A DNA stretch of 64,000 nucleotides from Linum tenue (lineage: Eukaryota; Streptophyta; Magnoliopsida; Malpighiales; Linaceae). Each line of letters starts with the position of its first letter. Position 1 is the stretch's first letter. Location: the NCBI GenBank assembly GCA_946122785.1, contig CAMGYJ010000010.1, positions 12,871,467-12,935,466 of the forward strand, given 5' to 3'. The position numbers and the translations under genes are program-made. Under the pieces are notes generated by a model, which had not been told where the DNA came from, did no database searches, and worked only from the letters and a program-made list of their open reading frames with translations. Shown in pieces: positions 31,851 through 43,569 of this stretch.

Positions 31851-32120
31851 GCTCGGATACCTACCAAACATCCCCGAAGGATGGAACAACATGATGAAGA
31901 ATACGGGGAAAGTACAAAGGAAAATATGGGAAGAGAACAATTAGATCTCTGGAAAGGGGAGGCAAGGAAGTAATACAAATGTTGAAGAGGAAACAACCTG
32001 CTCTTGAACTTATGACTATGCACGTCGCATGCTCGATCTAGCAATCTTGGAAAATTGTTTTGATGAACTATCACTAAAATCAAAAAGAAATAAAAGAACA
32101 ACACCACACTCTCTTTTTCG
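31851..32120. other. Unassigned sequence
   Basis: No supported gene; a purine-rich tract at 31890-31980. Confidence 0.4.
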
Positions 32121-33650
32121 TGTGAAAAGAAATGGGCGAGCCTCCAAGCTTCACTATATACTCGAGGAAGGCCTATTTATGGGACATCTTCCCTAGTCTG
32201 ATTCTGGACATAGTCCGAATGCTTATTTTGATACTCCAAATTTTGGTAGGATTCTTTCGGGTGATAAGGGACTTGACGGGCAAGGACGCATTGTGCTCAA
32301 AGCCGAAGTCCCTGCCTCATCCTCCAACTCCCTCAAGTTCGATGAAGCATTTTATTGATTAAGTCATCGGTCAACCCAAGATCCAGTCCAGCCTCTCCCA
32401 GCCAGCACGGGAGAAGCAGAGAGTTTTCTAGTCAAATCACAACCCTCGAATTCCCAGCCCACAAGAAAGATCGTGGCTACGACTCACTGATCGCGATCGT
32501 GAAGTCGACACGCGATCTCCCCCTTGGAAAAAGAACAAAACGGAAGCGCTTGAAGATAGAGGCCTCTCTGCTCAAGATCGCGCCTGCAAACTTTCCCAGC
32601 ATGGCCTCTAACTTGTCCAAGACCCGAAACTCTATAAATAGAGGATACCTTACCCCATTCAATTGAGCTGATTTTGATTGAAATTTCTAGTTCTTTGAGA
32701 GAGAAAGTAGAGAGTGAATCTTAAGGAAGGAGAATAAGAAAAGTAGGAGAAGAAGGAAGGAGCCATCTCCCCAATCAAGTCTTCTTCATTTCTTCAATGT
32801 TTCTTTTTCCCTCCTTTGTGGAGTAGTTCTCTTAGATACTAGGGGTAAAACCCCCAAATCCTAGATTAGGTTTATAATGTAGATCCATGAATTATGTTAG
32901 GATTTATGAATGGATATGTTTGTTTAGCAATTTTATTGCTTCACTTATGCTTGATTATGTTGGGGTAAGTTTCTTTACTCTTCCCTATTAGCCTGCAATT
33001 GAGTCATCTCTAGGTCAGAGTTTTAGGGTTAGACTGGGTAGCGCCAACTGGCAGATTAAGGGTAGATGAATGTTTATAGGGTCTTGTAGTGGACGAGGAG
33101 ACCTTACCCTGCTACAAGAATGCCTTCCTAGAAAAAGCTTTAGGGGAACACAAACGTGTAATTATCTGTCTCTTTAGCGTGCATGATAGGTAGAACTTAT
33201 TGAAATGAGCTAAAGTTTTAATGCCCCAGATACATGAACCTTAACTGAGGTGACAATGGGTCTTGGGGGGACGTACTCGAAGGAGTGGGATAACAACGAA
33301 GGCCCACAAGATTAGAGAGCTCATGCACCATATCGATAAACCCAACATAGTTAGTCGTTTGCATGTTAGACCTAAGATAGGGCGAGGGAGTTACCCCGAA
33401 GTACCTGCTTTTATCTATGTTTCTACCTTTACCTGTAGTTCAATTAAAACCTTCAAAACAAACCTAAAAATAAATGTGTTAGATAACAATAAAGCGAGAA
33501 GTAAGCTAAGGTACCAAACCCGTGGAATATGAACTTGGTCACCACTATATAGCAACACAATTTCGAGTTAAACTTGGCTCAAGATGGGGTAGTTATTTAG
33601 ACCGTGCAAACAACTGACAATGACTCGCATGGGAACGATCATAAATTATG
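32121..33650 (+). repeat. LTR-like sequence with a TATA box
   Basis: TATAAATA at 32633-32640 follows GATCGTGGC/GATCGCGATCGTGAA inverted motifs (32468-32510) and precedes a purine-rich leader (32690-32770), the same layout as the solo LTR at 26349-27781. Later text (GTTAGATAACAATAAAGC; CCAAACCCGTGGAATATGAACTTGG; CACTATATAGCAAC) resembles the 3' part of long Ty3 LTRs. I could not fix the ends or a duplication. Confidence 0.45.
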
Positions 33651-35400
33651 CATGTATTCATATCCCTTTTAAGCCTCTTTGATTGGTCATTTCGACAATG
33701 ATTTATATTTTTTCGGTTCTATGTTGTGTGTGTGGTTTTAGTATGTTTCAAGTTATTGGAACTAAATTTGAAGATATTAGGACAAGAAACACACTAAAGG
33801 ATTAAATAAGGATTCAACCATAGTTTTTTACCAAAGAATTATGGGAAATTGTTATGGTATTAAAGAGGACGAGATTATGAGCGTCTAGAATCAAACGGGG
33901 ACTGATTCGGAGTTCAGCTGGCAAGAACAAAATGAAGGAATTTATATCGAAGCACTCATGGGTAGACCCACGCCCGTGAGCCAGAGTGTGAAAATTACTT
34001 TTCAATTATTCGAAAGAATTCATTGACGAGTGATTCATGGGTGACCTCAGTGACTCTACAATGAATAGCTATAGACTACCCAAAACATTGTAGCATTCCT
34101 ATTTCGACTCGAGCAAGGATCCCATTCTTAGCCCACAGCCGTAAGCGGACATCTGTCTTCACTATTTATGTTTATTGTTTTTGTAGGTGTGTGTTTCATT
34201 GCTCATCCGTTTGGTGTCTCTTCCACGATATTGAGGATTTGCTTGTCATCGAACCTCAAATATCCTCCTTCATCTTGTTGTCTTGTGGGATGCTATGCTA
34301 CCTAATCCGTCACATCCTTTTTTATGGTTTTATTTAACTTTATGTAATGCTATATGGTTTGCTAAGCTTTGCAGGGGTTTGCTGCTGCACCGCTGTCCTC
34401 TTTCAGCTAATGCTTGATCCATTACTTTTTATTATTTTTCATTTTGATTTTGTCCTTTTATTTTATTACTTCTAGTAATTATTATCTTTTTTTTTTCATT
34501 TTTATGTTTCCGATTACTGATTTACCTTTTGTTCTTTGGGTTATTTCTGTAATTTGGCCTTATTTATTATTTTGCTTTTAGTATTCAATGTTAGTATTAT
34601 CTTTTATTTTCTTTATTTTTATTTATGTTGGTCGAGCGCATCTTCAACTTGTGATATGTAGCAAGTCTCGAGTTTACCTCTTCAAATGGTTTATTTAGTC
34701 ATATCAAAGCATTCTCAAGGATATCCATAGGCTCCATCGACTTATGAGGTGATGGAACTCTTTCATTTACTTTTGGTAAATCCTATTATGGTGTTATCAA
34801 TGCTTACATATCAACATTATTTTTCTTTAGTGATGCTACGAGATGGTATCTTACTCATAGTGAATTCATTGTCACATGTTTTGGGAATTCTCAACTGGTC
34901 ACCATGGATCCTACATCAAGAAAGTCCTCCCTTCTCTGAGCCGGAGCCACTTACATAGATTTTTTTTTCTATTCCTGTCCTCGTGTCAATTTCGTGTCTT
35001 TTCTCTCATTGGAGCTTTCTCAGAGCTACCCACTAGTGTCATAACATGCTCCTTCATCGGGAGTCTGGTTTCATACGGGCTACCATTCTTTATTATTATA
35101 CGTTTTTTATACCTGTTGTCCGACCACGACTGTGGGGCTTATTTTGGATTAAAAAATCTCATAGAGACGATTCACAACCCAACAAAAATCAACTAAATTA
35201 CGCAAATCTTTGCTGGTTCTTAGTGATGAAAGCAAAAAAGGCCAATTTTTATATACATCCCTTTGTCTCCCACCCTGGGTCCCGCCTATCATTCTCCAAA
35301 AGCTATGTCAGCCTGATGATGTCTCATTTATGCTCCCTCCCTTTGTGACTCTTCTTTATAACCCCCTTATCATCAGAAAACTACCTTTTGTGACTCTTCT
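33651..35400. other. Decayed repeat or intergenic sequence
   Basis: T-rich plus strand (34420-34630) and short open frames without known domains. A CCCTTTGTGACTCTTCT phrase occurs twice (35338-35355 and 35385-35402). Confidence 0.35.
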
Positions 35401-35410
35401 CCTATGATAG

Positions 35411-35418
35411 TTATATAG
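35411..35418 (+). promoter_or_regulatory. Candidate TATA box for the truncated OVATE family gene
   Basis: TTATATAG lies 84 bp before the ATG at 35502, with a pyrimidine-rich and then A-rich leader between, the spacing expected for a plant promoter. Confidence 0.4.
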
Positions 35419-35501
35419 CCCTCTCTTTCTACTTATCTTTCATCTCCAGCAAATAAAAAAAAATCCCATACAGAAAGAAGAACAAGGACAAAAGAAGAGA
35501 C

Positions 35502-35654
35502 ATGGGGTTGAAACATCGGTTTAGATTATCAAACATGATCCCGAATGGATGGTTTTACAAGCTCAAGGACATGAGAAAATCTAGACCCAACACGCTTCAT
35601 CATCTATCGACCAACCGCAGTTCACAGACGCATTTGAGTGTTCACGGTCGCTAA
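35502..35654 (+). pseudogene. OVATE family gene fragment, N-terminus only
   Basis: The ATG opens 50 codons. The first 28 or so match the conserved N-terminus of OFP1/OFP4-type proteins: Arg-Phe-Arg-Leu-Ser-Asn-Met-Ile-Pro-Asn-Gly-Trp-Phe-Tyr-Lys-Leu-Lys-Asp-Met. After Lys-Ser-Arg-Pro the sequence loses family character and stops at TAA 35652. No OVATE domain occurs downstream; LTR-like sequence with CACGGTCG motifs takes over. The gene was probably cut by a retrotransposon insertion or rearrangement. It is a different subfamily from the OFP17-like gene at 20365. Homology is recognised by eye over a short conserved stretch. Confidence 0.6.
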
Positions 35655-36500
35655 GACCGTGAACAAGGCAACGCGTCCGTGAACTCCGTGTTGTGCCTAT
35701 AAAAGGGGTGTGAACGACGACTGTACACTTTACGACCCAAAATCTCGCCGGAAAACCGCGAAATTCCGACGAGTTTTCGATTTTTCCGCTAATTCCGGCG
35801 AACAAAATCCAAAACCAACTTCATATCCATTCTACCCTCATCAAACCTGGCCTGTGCTGCAAGTTTGGGGAGATTTGGGGCAAGTTTTTTCCGGTCAAGT
35901 CACCGGTGGCGAGTCTCCGGTGAGCTTCCGACGAAGCTCCGGAGACCCCTCTCCGGTCTGTTTTTCGGCCATTTTCTCCTTCCTCGCCCGCACCTCACTT
36001 CCTCATACGTCCTACTTGCGCCTCCAGGTTTGTTTTTTAGCTCTACCTTGTTATTTTTGGGAGAATTGGATTAGGTAGTGAAGTGAGGATGATTTTTGTG
36101 CTTTGAATGTTGAACCTAGATTTAGGGCGAGGAATTAGGTGAGTTAGGTCGATTGAATGGTGGAATGATTTTGCATGAGCTTAGTTGAGCCTTGGTGGGC
36201 GTGTTTGAACTGAATCGTCTTTATTTTTAGAATTTGCCCACCAAGTGCTATGTTGTTAATGCATGTGAACCTTTTTTCTTGTTTGGTGGATGGTAGCCAC
36301 CCTGGTTTGGGTTGTAGTTCGAACTTTTGTGTGAATGAACCATGAAATACCGACAACCATGCCACGGTGTGCTTGAGCTTAAATGTTAGATATCCATGGT
36401 GGAAAAATAAGTGTGTGTGTGGGGGGGGGGGGATCTCTTTTCCTCCCAATAAGCATTGTTTGATGAATGTTTCCACGTATGGTGTATGTTTGTCAATTTG
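35655..36500 (+). repeat. LTR/leader-like sequence with TATA box
   Basis: Inverted motifs GTTCACGGTC/GACCGTGAAC (35640-35664) precede CCTATAAAAGG (35697-35707), then a C-rich leader with CTCCGGTGAGCTTCCG-type repeats and a candidate donor CTCCAG/GTTTG near 36029. The layout resembles the U3 regions of the solo LTRs in this window. Confidence 0.4.
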
Positions 36501-36505
36501 TGCAG

Positions 36506-36830
36506 GATGGTCAACGTGGAGCACGAATACATCCGCTATCTGGTGCATCACCGAGATTTTGGCGACAAGTTCGCCTACCAGAGTGGCAGCCCGATTGGGC
36601 CTCATTGGCGGTTGGACCTGGACATATTAAACCTGTTCAGGTGACGAGCCGCGATGACCAGGGTGCTTTGTCACCCCTAGTGGAACCAGCTCCTGACGGT
36701 GGACGAGGAGATCTACCATGAGCTCTGCATGGAGTTCTACTCCACCTTCTCCCATATCGTCGCGGCAAGCAAGAAGAGTCTATCGAGAGTGGAGTTCATG
36801 GTGGGAGGTTAGCCACGAGTGCTGACCTAC
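36506..36830 (+). pseudogene. Retrotransposon ORF1-like fragment (possibly Athila type)
   Basis: After a candidate acceptor (TTTGTGCAG, about 36506), the ATG at 36509 gives Val-Asn-Val-Glu-His-Glu-Tyr-Ile-Arg. A second frame reads Trp-Asn-Gln-Leu-Leu-Thr-Val-Asp-Glu-Glu-Ile-Tyr-His-Glu-Leu-Cys-Met-Glu-Phe-Tyr, reminiscent of the Athila ORF1 wording. Two frames and stops show decay. The family call is tentative. Confidence 0.35.
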
Positions 36831-37150
36831 AACCTCTTCACTGATATGGTAACCTATTTGGACAAAACGGTTGACCTCTTCACTGATATGGTCGACCTAT
36901 TTGGACAAAACGGTCTACCTCTTCGCTGAATGGTTGACCTATTTAGACATATTGATCGACCTCTTCACTGATATGGTATTTGGACAAAATGGTCGACCAG
37001 ATGTACTATTGTTCATTTTACTATGTTCAACAAATGGTTGACTTCTTCCACTAAAAGGTGGTCTACTATACAAAAAAAAAAAAAAAAATACTCTACCACT
37101 TCCATGAAGTGGTCTACCTCTTTCCCCAAGCGGTCCACCACTTTCAATAA
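36831..37150. repeat. Degenerate tandem repeat
   Basis: Repeats of units like ACCTCTTCACTGATATGGT and GACCTATTTGGACAAAACGGT, with a period that varies between about 40 and 55 bp. Further right it decays into shorter GGTCTACC(T/A)CTT units around an A15 run (37071-37088). In one frame it encodes Val-Asp-Leu-Phe-Thr-Asp-Met repeats. Confidence 0.6.
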
Positions 37151-38344
37151 TTGGTTCACCTGATGAACCATTGCTAGTGATATCATCGTATATAATTAAA
37201 GTCCGATAATAATAGATATTCTTGCTAGTAAGAGATTTAAAATAAGTACAAAAGATGCAAGCATAGATGACAAGTTTCCCGAGTGATTGTTCTCCCATAT
37301 ATTTGAAAAATGTTCCGCACATTTATTTCTCATATTTGACTTACTGTACAGAGACTCTTTCCTTCAAATTCTACGTTTTCTTGTTTCTATCCTATAGAGT
37401 TCTTGTGATGGATCAACTTTGTTGCTACGGTTGTTATAAAGATGCTCAAAAGTAGAGCTTATTTGTTATATAATTGTGTCATTTTCTACCTCCATAAATC
37501 TAATATCATCGCTAATGTGAATTTTTATTCTAGAAGTGAAAAGAGGTTGTTTCTTTTTTTTTTCTTGACCTATAATTTGCGTAGGAATTTGGTTGCCCCC
37601 ACATGTGATAGGATGTTACATTACTACAAAAAAATTTAAATTGTTGGTCTCTTATAGTCCATTATTATTCCAATGTAGGTATAAGATAACTGTGTCATCT
37701 GGTCGACTGTTCGCCGAAAGAGGAGATCGTTCGCCAAAAGAGGTACGTACCATTTTGCAGAATCGATAGACTGTTTTGACGGAAGCGGTCTACCACCTCC
37801 AACAAGCAGGTGTAAGTTGAAGGTAAGTGTGTCACAAGAACCATTGCCACAAGCAGGTGTAAGTTGAAGGTAAGTGTGTCGCAAGTTATTATTTCAATCT
37901 AATTAATGACTATCATAGTATTTAGCATGATATTAATCTCCATGGAATCAGCAACTAATCTCATCCCAAAGAACTACTCGGGTAGCACTTTTGTGCTAGG
38001 AAAAACTTCATATTTGTCATTTAATGATTATTGACGGAAAAATAAGTTAAAATTGAAGGAAAATGAGCTTTGGGATTGGAATGGTCATCTCGGTTATCTC
38101 TGGAATAAAAAAAAGGGTTGGAATGGTCAAATTTCCCAACAATTATTCCGAAAATCATGAACTATTATCCATGAGTTGTTTTATCCTTACCAAGCAATTC
38201 AACTTGTTGATAGATTTGTGGAACAGATTTTATCTATGTAGGAATATGTCACGCACACCACAACAACCTCACTCCCATATATAATCTCCTACCTATAATT
38301 ATTGCTCATACCTTACATACCTCCGATGGTCATCAAAGAATACA
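37151..38344. other. AT-rich sequence, no gene
   Basis: A direct repeat of AAGCAGGTGTAAGTTGAAGG lies at 37804 and 37851. Otherwise nothing supported. Confidence 0.45.
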
Positions 38345-38353
38345 TAAAAACCA

Positions 38354-39671
38354 GGAAAAAATCCAAAAGTACCACTGTTTAGAAAAAAATTTCCAAAAAT
38401 ACCACCGAACCCCAAAAAATTCCAAAAATACCACCCTTTTTCAAAAACCGCCACCCCACCCAGCGGTTTGGTCGAAAACCGCTTGTCGGGGGCGCGGTTT
38501 TGTACCAAACCGCGGGCCTAGGGGGCGGTTATAAAAAAAAAAAAAAATTGGACCAAAACCGCTGGGTGGGGTGGCGGTTTGGCCCAAAACCGCCACCCCA
38601 ACCAGCGGTTTGGTCCAAAAGTTCGGTCGAAACTTCAAACGAACGTAACTTTGCACTCGGATATACGATCGTAGCGATTTTTTTTTTCATTTCGCATAAC
38701 TTTTCAAGATCTACAACTTTTACTAGGATGAAATTTTCAAAACAGGAACTATTTGTGGATATACGGGACCTTGAGAATAACTTACCTTTACTTTTCAGAA
38801 ATCCATGTACATTTTGAAATTATGATTATATTAAAAGTTGTAGATCTTGAAAAGTTATGCGGAATCAAAAAAAAGTTCATAACATTCGGAGTTTGGAGCA
38901 CAAAGTTATGGCCGCCCAAAGTTTGACGAAAGGCGAGACCCGGCGGTTTGCGGCTTGCAAGATCTCAAAAAGTTTGCGGCCTCCATTTTTTGAATCCGAA
39001 TCACTTTTTGAGATCTTGCAAGTCTCAAACAGTCGGGTTCCGTCTTCGTCTCGAAAAAACGTCATTTGCCACCCCGAACGGCATTTTTTTTTTATTTCGT
39101 CAAACTTTGGGCGGCCATAACTTTGTGCTCTAAAATCCGAATGTCATGAATTTTTTTTTTATTCCGCATAACTTTTCAAGATCTACAACTTTTAATATAA
39201 TCATAATTTCAAAATGCACATGGATTTCTGAAAAGTAAAGGTAAAGTTATTCTCAAGGTCCCGTATATCCACAAATAGTTCCTGTTTTGAAAATTTCATC
39301 CTAATAAAAGTTGTAGATCTTGAAAAGTTATGCGAAATGAAAAAAAAAATCGCTACGATCGTATATCCGAGTGCAAAGTTACGTTTGTTTGAAGTTTCGA
39401 CCGAATTTTTGGACCAAACCGCTGGTTGGGGTGGCGGTTTTGGGCCAAACCGCCACCCCACCCAGCGGTTTTGGTCCAAATTTTTTTTTTTTTATAACCG
39501 CCCCCTAGGCCCGCGGTTTGGTCCAAAACCGCGCCCCCGACAAGCGGTTTTCGACCAAACCGCTCGGTGGGGTGGCGGTTTTTGAAAAAGGGTGGTATTT
39601 TTGGAATTTTTTGGGATTGAGTGGTATTTTTGGAATTTTTTTTTAAACAGTGGTACTTTTGGATTTTTTCC
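38354..39671. mobile_element. Foldback Mutator-like element, copy 3 (near-perfect 1.3-kb palindrome)
   Basis: The ends are GGAAAAAATCCAAAAGTACC and its reverse complement. The 9-bp duplication TAAAAACCA is perfect (38345-38353 and 39672-39680), as expected for Mutator-like transposition. Both arms run inwards through AAATACCACC blocks, a block of alternating AAACCGC/GCGGTTT words (38440-38630 and 39410-39590), then the shared core (AACTTTTCAAGATCTACAAC) to a centre near 39010. Arm identity looks very high, so insertion is recent. There is no ORF for a transposase. Confidence 0.9.
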
Positions 39672-39686
39672 TAAAAACCAAAGATA

Positions 39687-40115
39687 ATGTTCCAAAATCA
39701 TGTTATTTTAGTTGCTCTGATCTTATTGCCAACACTAACTACATGTCTCGTCGAGGAAAAATGGAATCCTATTAAGTGGTTTCGTCCTGTATCAATGGTA
39801 CAGGTGGAGAATCGAATAGAAGGAGGTGCGGAATTGAGAGTTCATTGCAAATCGAAAGACGATGACCTTGGTGTCCGTACATTGAAGACACGTGAATACT
39901 TCGTTTTTAAGTTTCGTGCAAACATATGGGGAACTACTTTGTTCTACTGCTCGATGGACTGGGGAGAGGGAAAACTTCATTGGTTTGATATTTACACATA
40001 TGAGAGGGATTACAGACGTTGCCGCCATTGCGTATGGATTGTCAAGAAGAATGGTCCGTGTTTATATGATATAGGCTCTGGTAATTTTGATTTTTGTTAT
40101 AAGTGGAACCAATAG
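39687..40115 (+). CDS. S-protein homologue (plant self-incompatibility S1 family), 142 aa
   Basis: Small secreted protein of the SPH/S1 family (PF05938); the founding member is the stigma S protein of poppy, and most homologues in other plants have unknown roles. Intact and single-exon. A signal peptide covers about residues 1-20 (Val-Ile-Leu-Val-Ala-Leu-Ile-Leu-Leu). The S1 domain follows: Val-Glu-Asn-Arg-Ile, Leu-Arg-Val-His-Cys-Lys-Ser-Lys-Asp-Asp-Asp-Leu-Gly, Phe-Tyr-Cys-Ser-Met, Cys..Cys-Val-Trp and a final Asp-Phe-Cys-Tyr-Lys-Trp. Conserved cysteines are at 54, 88, 125 and 137, with two extra at 112 and 115. The ATG lies 16 bp after the foldback element, so its native promoter has been displaced to the left of 38345. 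Confidence 0.9.
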   Translation: MFQNHVILVALILLPTLTTCLVEEKWNPIKWFRPVSMVQVENRIEGGAELRVHCKSKDDDLGVRTLKTREYFVFKFRANIWGTTLFYCSMDWGEGKLHWFDIYTYERDYRRCRHCVWIVKKNGPCLYDIGSGNFDFCYKWNQ

Positions 40116-40487
40116 CACTGCCAAAATTGAAATCTCAAGCAGTGTTACTTTCAACAATATTATTTCTTTAAGTATTTCATCAAATAATAGGGATCACATT
40201 TCCTCTCAGATTTTAAGGATGATAATTAATAAAAGGAATATCAGGAAGATAATTCGAGTTAATTATCTAATAGAACACAATTTAATTGTGGGAGTATTTA
40301 TCTTCTTAATTAAGGGTGACTTCTTTCCCACGAAAGAGGGAATATTTTAGGGTTTTTGCTCCTATAAATAGAGCACTACCCAGACCCTCTAAACACACCT
40401 CAGAGAGCTGAAACACAAAAGAGAGTGTATTCAGAGAGCTCCGGTTTTCGCACAAAATCGCCGAGCATCTAGATGAGCTATTTTCAA
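40116..40487 (+). promoter_or_regulatory. SPH 3' flank and a downstream promoter-like sequence
   Basis: TATAAATA at 40363-40370 follows GGGTTTTTGCTCC, and then a leader with two CAGAGAGCT blocks. The repeat element at 40488 cuts it off. It could be the promoter of a lost gene or part of a copia LTR. Confidence 0.4.
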
Positions 40488-41346
40488 TACGACCCTAGGG
40501 GGGTTGTATGTTTATCAAAGTACGCAGCTCTTTCAACTCAATGGATTGAATTGAATATGATACCGAAAATAGAATGCTTTTGGTACGATTTGGGATGGGT
40601 TTGAACCAAAAGGACAAATCCTCACTTAGGATAAGCTCGATCAGTTTCGAAGGGTAGAATCACTACTCAAACAAGTGGGAATCGCTTGAAAGAGAAGTCT
40701 GCAAGCCTAGGACGAATCCAAGACCAAAAATCAAGCTCGCAAGCTTAATGGGGTTAACTCCTTGGAGTAACTTTCATTCAACAGTTTTCTATCTAACTAT
40801 TACAACGTAAATTGAAAGCTATTTAAATACATTAAAAACCCAATACAAATCAAATAGAACTAGAAAAAAATCCAGGTAAAAGTCTACACTAAAAAGGACA
40901 CAAAATTCGGATTGAAACTCTCTTTCTTCAAGCGCATGTATGCTGCCAGCAAACAGTCCAAACGCAGCTTTCGTACTAACTTCACACCTTTCGTTCGAGG
41001 CCTTCCAGAACTCCAATCCTTCATCCAATTCCTTTCCTTTGTATATAAATATACCTATTTTCATTTTTTGGAAGCCACTTTACTTGAATCACATCCATGC
41101 TCCTCGAATTGAGCTCCAAAGTAGGCTTCACAAACATGTTTCCAGACTTAAACCATTTTCTGGCAGTTTTCTAGTTTTGAAGTAGCAAATTTGAGGCCTT
41201 GGAAAGCAACCTTAATGACATCTTCTGGATCCAAAATGCAAAGCATTTGAAATATGGCAACTTTATCTTCAAAACAAGCCCTTGAACTCCAATTTTCAGT
41301 GAGCCAATTGAGAGAACCAAGCCTCCAAAGTAGGCTACTTGTAACT
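40488..41346 (-). repeat. Left (3') LTR, minimum extent
   Basis: The extent shown is the part that pairs with 43570-44346; the full LTR probably runs further right. It has about 65 bp (near 40925-40990) that the right LTR lacks, lost between CTTTC repeats. Confidence 0.65.
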
Positions 41347-41795
41347 GTTCCAACACTTAACCACATGCTGCCTTTCTTCTTCCCAACTGCGATAGCTTCT
41401 TCGTCAAGTAATTTAAACGTGTATAGTTGACCGTTTGGGAATATATCAGGCTCCCCCTCTTCAAAAAGCTTTGCCCTCAAAGCTTGTGTTGACCTGCAAT
41501 CAAAATCGTCAATGAAAGCTTCACAAATCGGGTAATGAAAGTGATACCCTGAACACGACAATCTGAACTTCGAAGCTTTGTTAACGCTTGATATCGACGT
41601 TGTTTTCCACGATTCGATTTCATTGACATTCGTGGGACTCCAATGGACGTTTCTCATGCACACAATCTGCTCAATCGAACCCAGAACTCGTCCTCCCAAA
41701 ATTCCAGTTTTCGGCGGACTCAAATTTTCCGGCGAGTGTACCTGATGCAGCATGCGTGGGTAAGGGTAGAGCCTATCGCAACTCGTTGATTCCAC
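41148..41795 (-). other. Coding-like open frame in or beside the 3' LTR (215 codons)
   Basis: An open frame overlapping the LTR. Its C-terminal half (Pro-Asn-Gly-Gln-Leu-Tyr-Thr-Phe-Lys-Leu-Leu-Asp-Glu-Glu-Ala-Ile) recurs in the forward relative at 23769-24074 with mostly readable amino-acid changes. I do not recognise the family. It may be a captured plant gene piece or an element-specific protein. Confidence 0.4.
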
Positions 41796-43569
41796 GAATG
41801 CCCGAGAGACGATATTTACGAGGAAAAGCTCCTCTTTTCTTCTTTTATTCCAATCTCGAAAAAACTAACTCCAAACGCAAAGACAGACAGCCTTTATAGA
41901 GAAGGCTAACAAGAATCCAAGTCCAACTTAAACAAAGAAAAAGGTACCGACAAAAGGCCAACAATTACATAATGGTCCATGATGATAAAAAAACAAACAA
42001 GCTTGGTACGTTGCATGGCAAAAAGGTACCAAATTTGGGACTTTCCTCTGGAAGCTTGCTCGTTCCAATTCACCACTCATAATCGACTTCCCAGGATCCC
42101 AGAAATCGATTCCAGCAACTCCCAGCCTGCTTCCATCGTAGATTCGTCTCAATTCAGCCTTTCCAAATTTCCAGCCGTTGGGAATTTCAAATTTCCAGAA
42201 TCTGGCAGCAAAAACTCAGATTCCGGCGAGACGAACCCAAATTCCGGCGACCCCAAAGTTGAATTGGGCGTTTTTTATTTTGGCTTTTCCAAAACGAATT
42301 GATCGTCCCTACTCCTTCCTTGGACCTCCATAAACTTGTCCAAAGCCTTCTTTTCCATCGATTCACTCCCAATCGCTCCAATCGATTCGTTCTTTTCTTC
42401 TTCAAACTTTCAGCCAAATTTTTTCAAATTGGGAGTTTTCGATTGGGATTTAGTCGGAGCAAATTGCCTACTTCTACACGTTCCATTGACCTCCATGAAT
42501 GATTTTGTAGCATTGAATTTGCTCGAATCGAGTTGGATTGCTCTACCCATTAGAGTGTCTTCGTCGGCAGTGTCCTCCACGAAAAGAGGCGATTTTCGGC
42601 AGATTGATTATGCAATTTGAGGTATGATCACACCCAATGAAACAACAACTGAGATTCCTGGTTCGGATTAAGTGTTTCGGCAATGGTGGCTGAGTTCGAC
42701 TCTTCGCCGTTTGTTACTGCCACGAGAGCCGTTCGCGCACTCTGTTTCTCTGAAACAGATTGGAACTTGACTACGCTCGTCGCCAAGATGATTTGAGAGT
42801 CTTCAGTTTGTTCGGGGCCTTCTCCTCGCTTCTCCAGTCTTACTTCAACTCCTAGGGACTCGTCTATGGCCTCGGCGTGCTCCGGTTTCCTTTCCTCTTC
42901 GTCGGCAGTAAGGCAGTGTCGACCCTCTGTTTTTTCAGCGAAAAACAGGGGTTGTCTTGCTTTGGCTGGGTCTGGACATTTTTTCCTCTCGTCGACAACA
43001 ACTTGGACCATAAGGCCTTCTGGTACTTCTCCTGGAGTTGTTTGACCTCCTTCAAATCACCAGCAGCTTGTTCTGGAGGCAATGGATTCAAGAGGAAAGT
43101 TTTAGTTTGTTTTCAGACTCTGAAATTTCAGCTTCTTCTGCTAACAAACTCGACTTTTCGATTACGAAACGAAGGCTTACCCAACACAATATGACTGGGC
43201 AGATTGTAAACCACGTCGCAAAGAATCTGGTCTTCTTACTGGCCAATCGAGAATTTCACATCCACTTGCGAAATCACAAAACTTGGGTATTTCTCATACG
43301 GTAATTGAACAGTGTAGGGAGCTGGATGTAAACGTGATTGCAACCCTAACTTGCTCACGACCCTAGAGGAAATCAAATTCCTCTCCCTACCTCCATCAAC
43401 AAGAACCAAACACGTTTTCTGTTTGTTTGAACAACGCGTAAAAAATCATCGAACGTACTAGCTCCCCGGTATCCATAGTACTCTATTTTTTGTGCTAAAT
43501 TTTGTTGTACGAAACTCAGCCTTCAATCCTTCTCGCCAATGACTTGAACCAGGCTCTGATGCCATTTAG

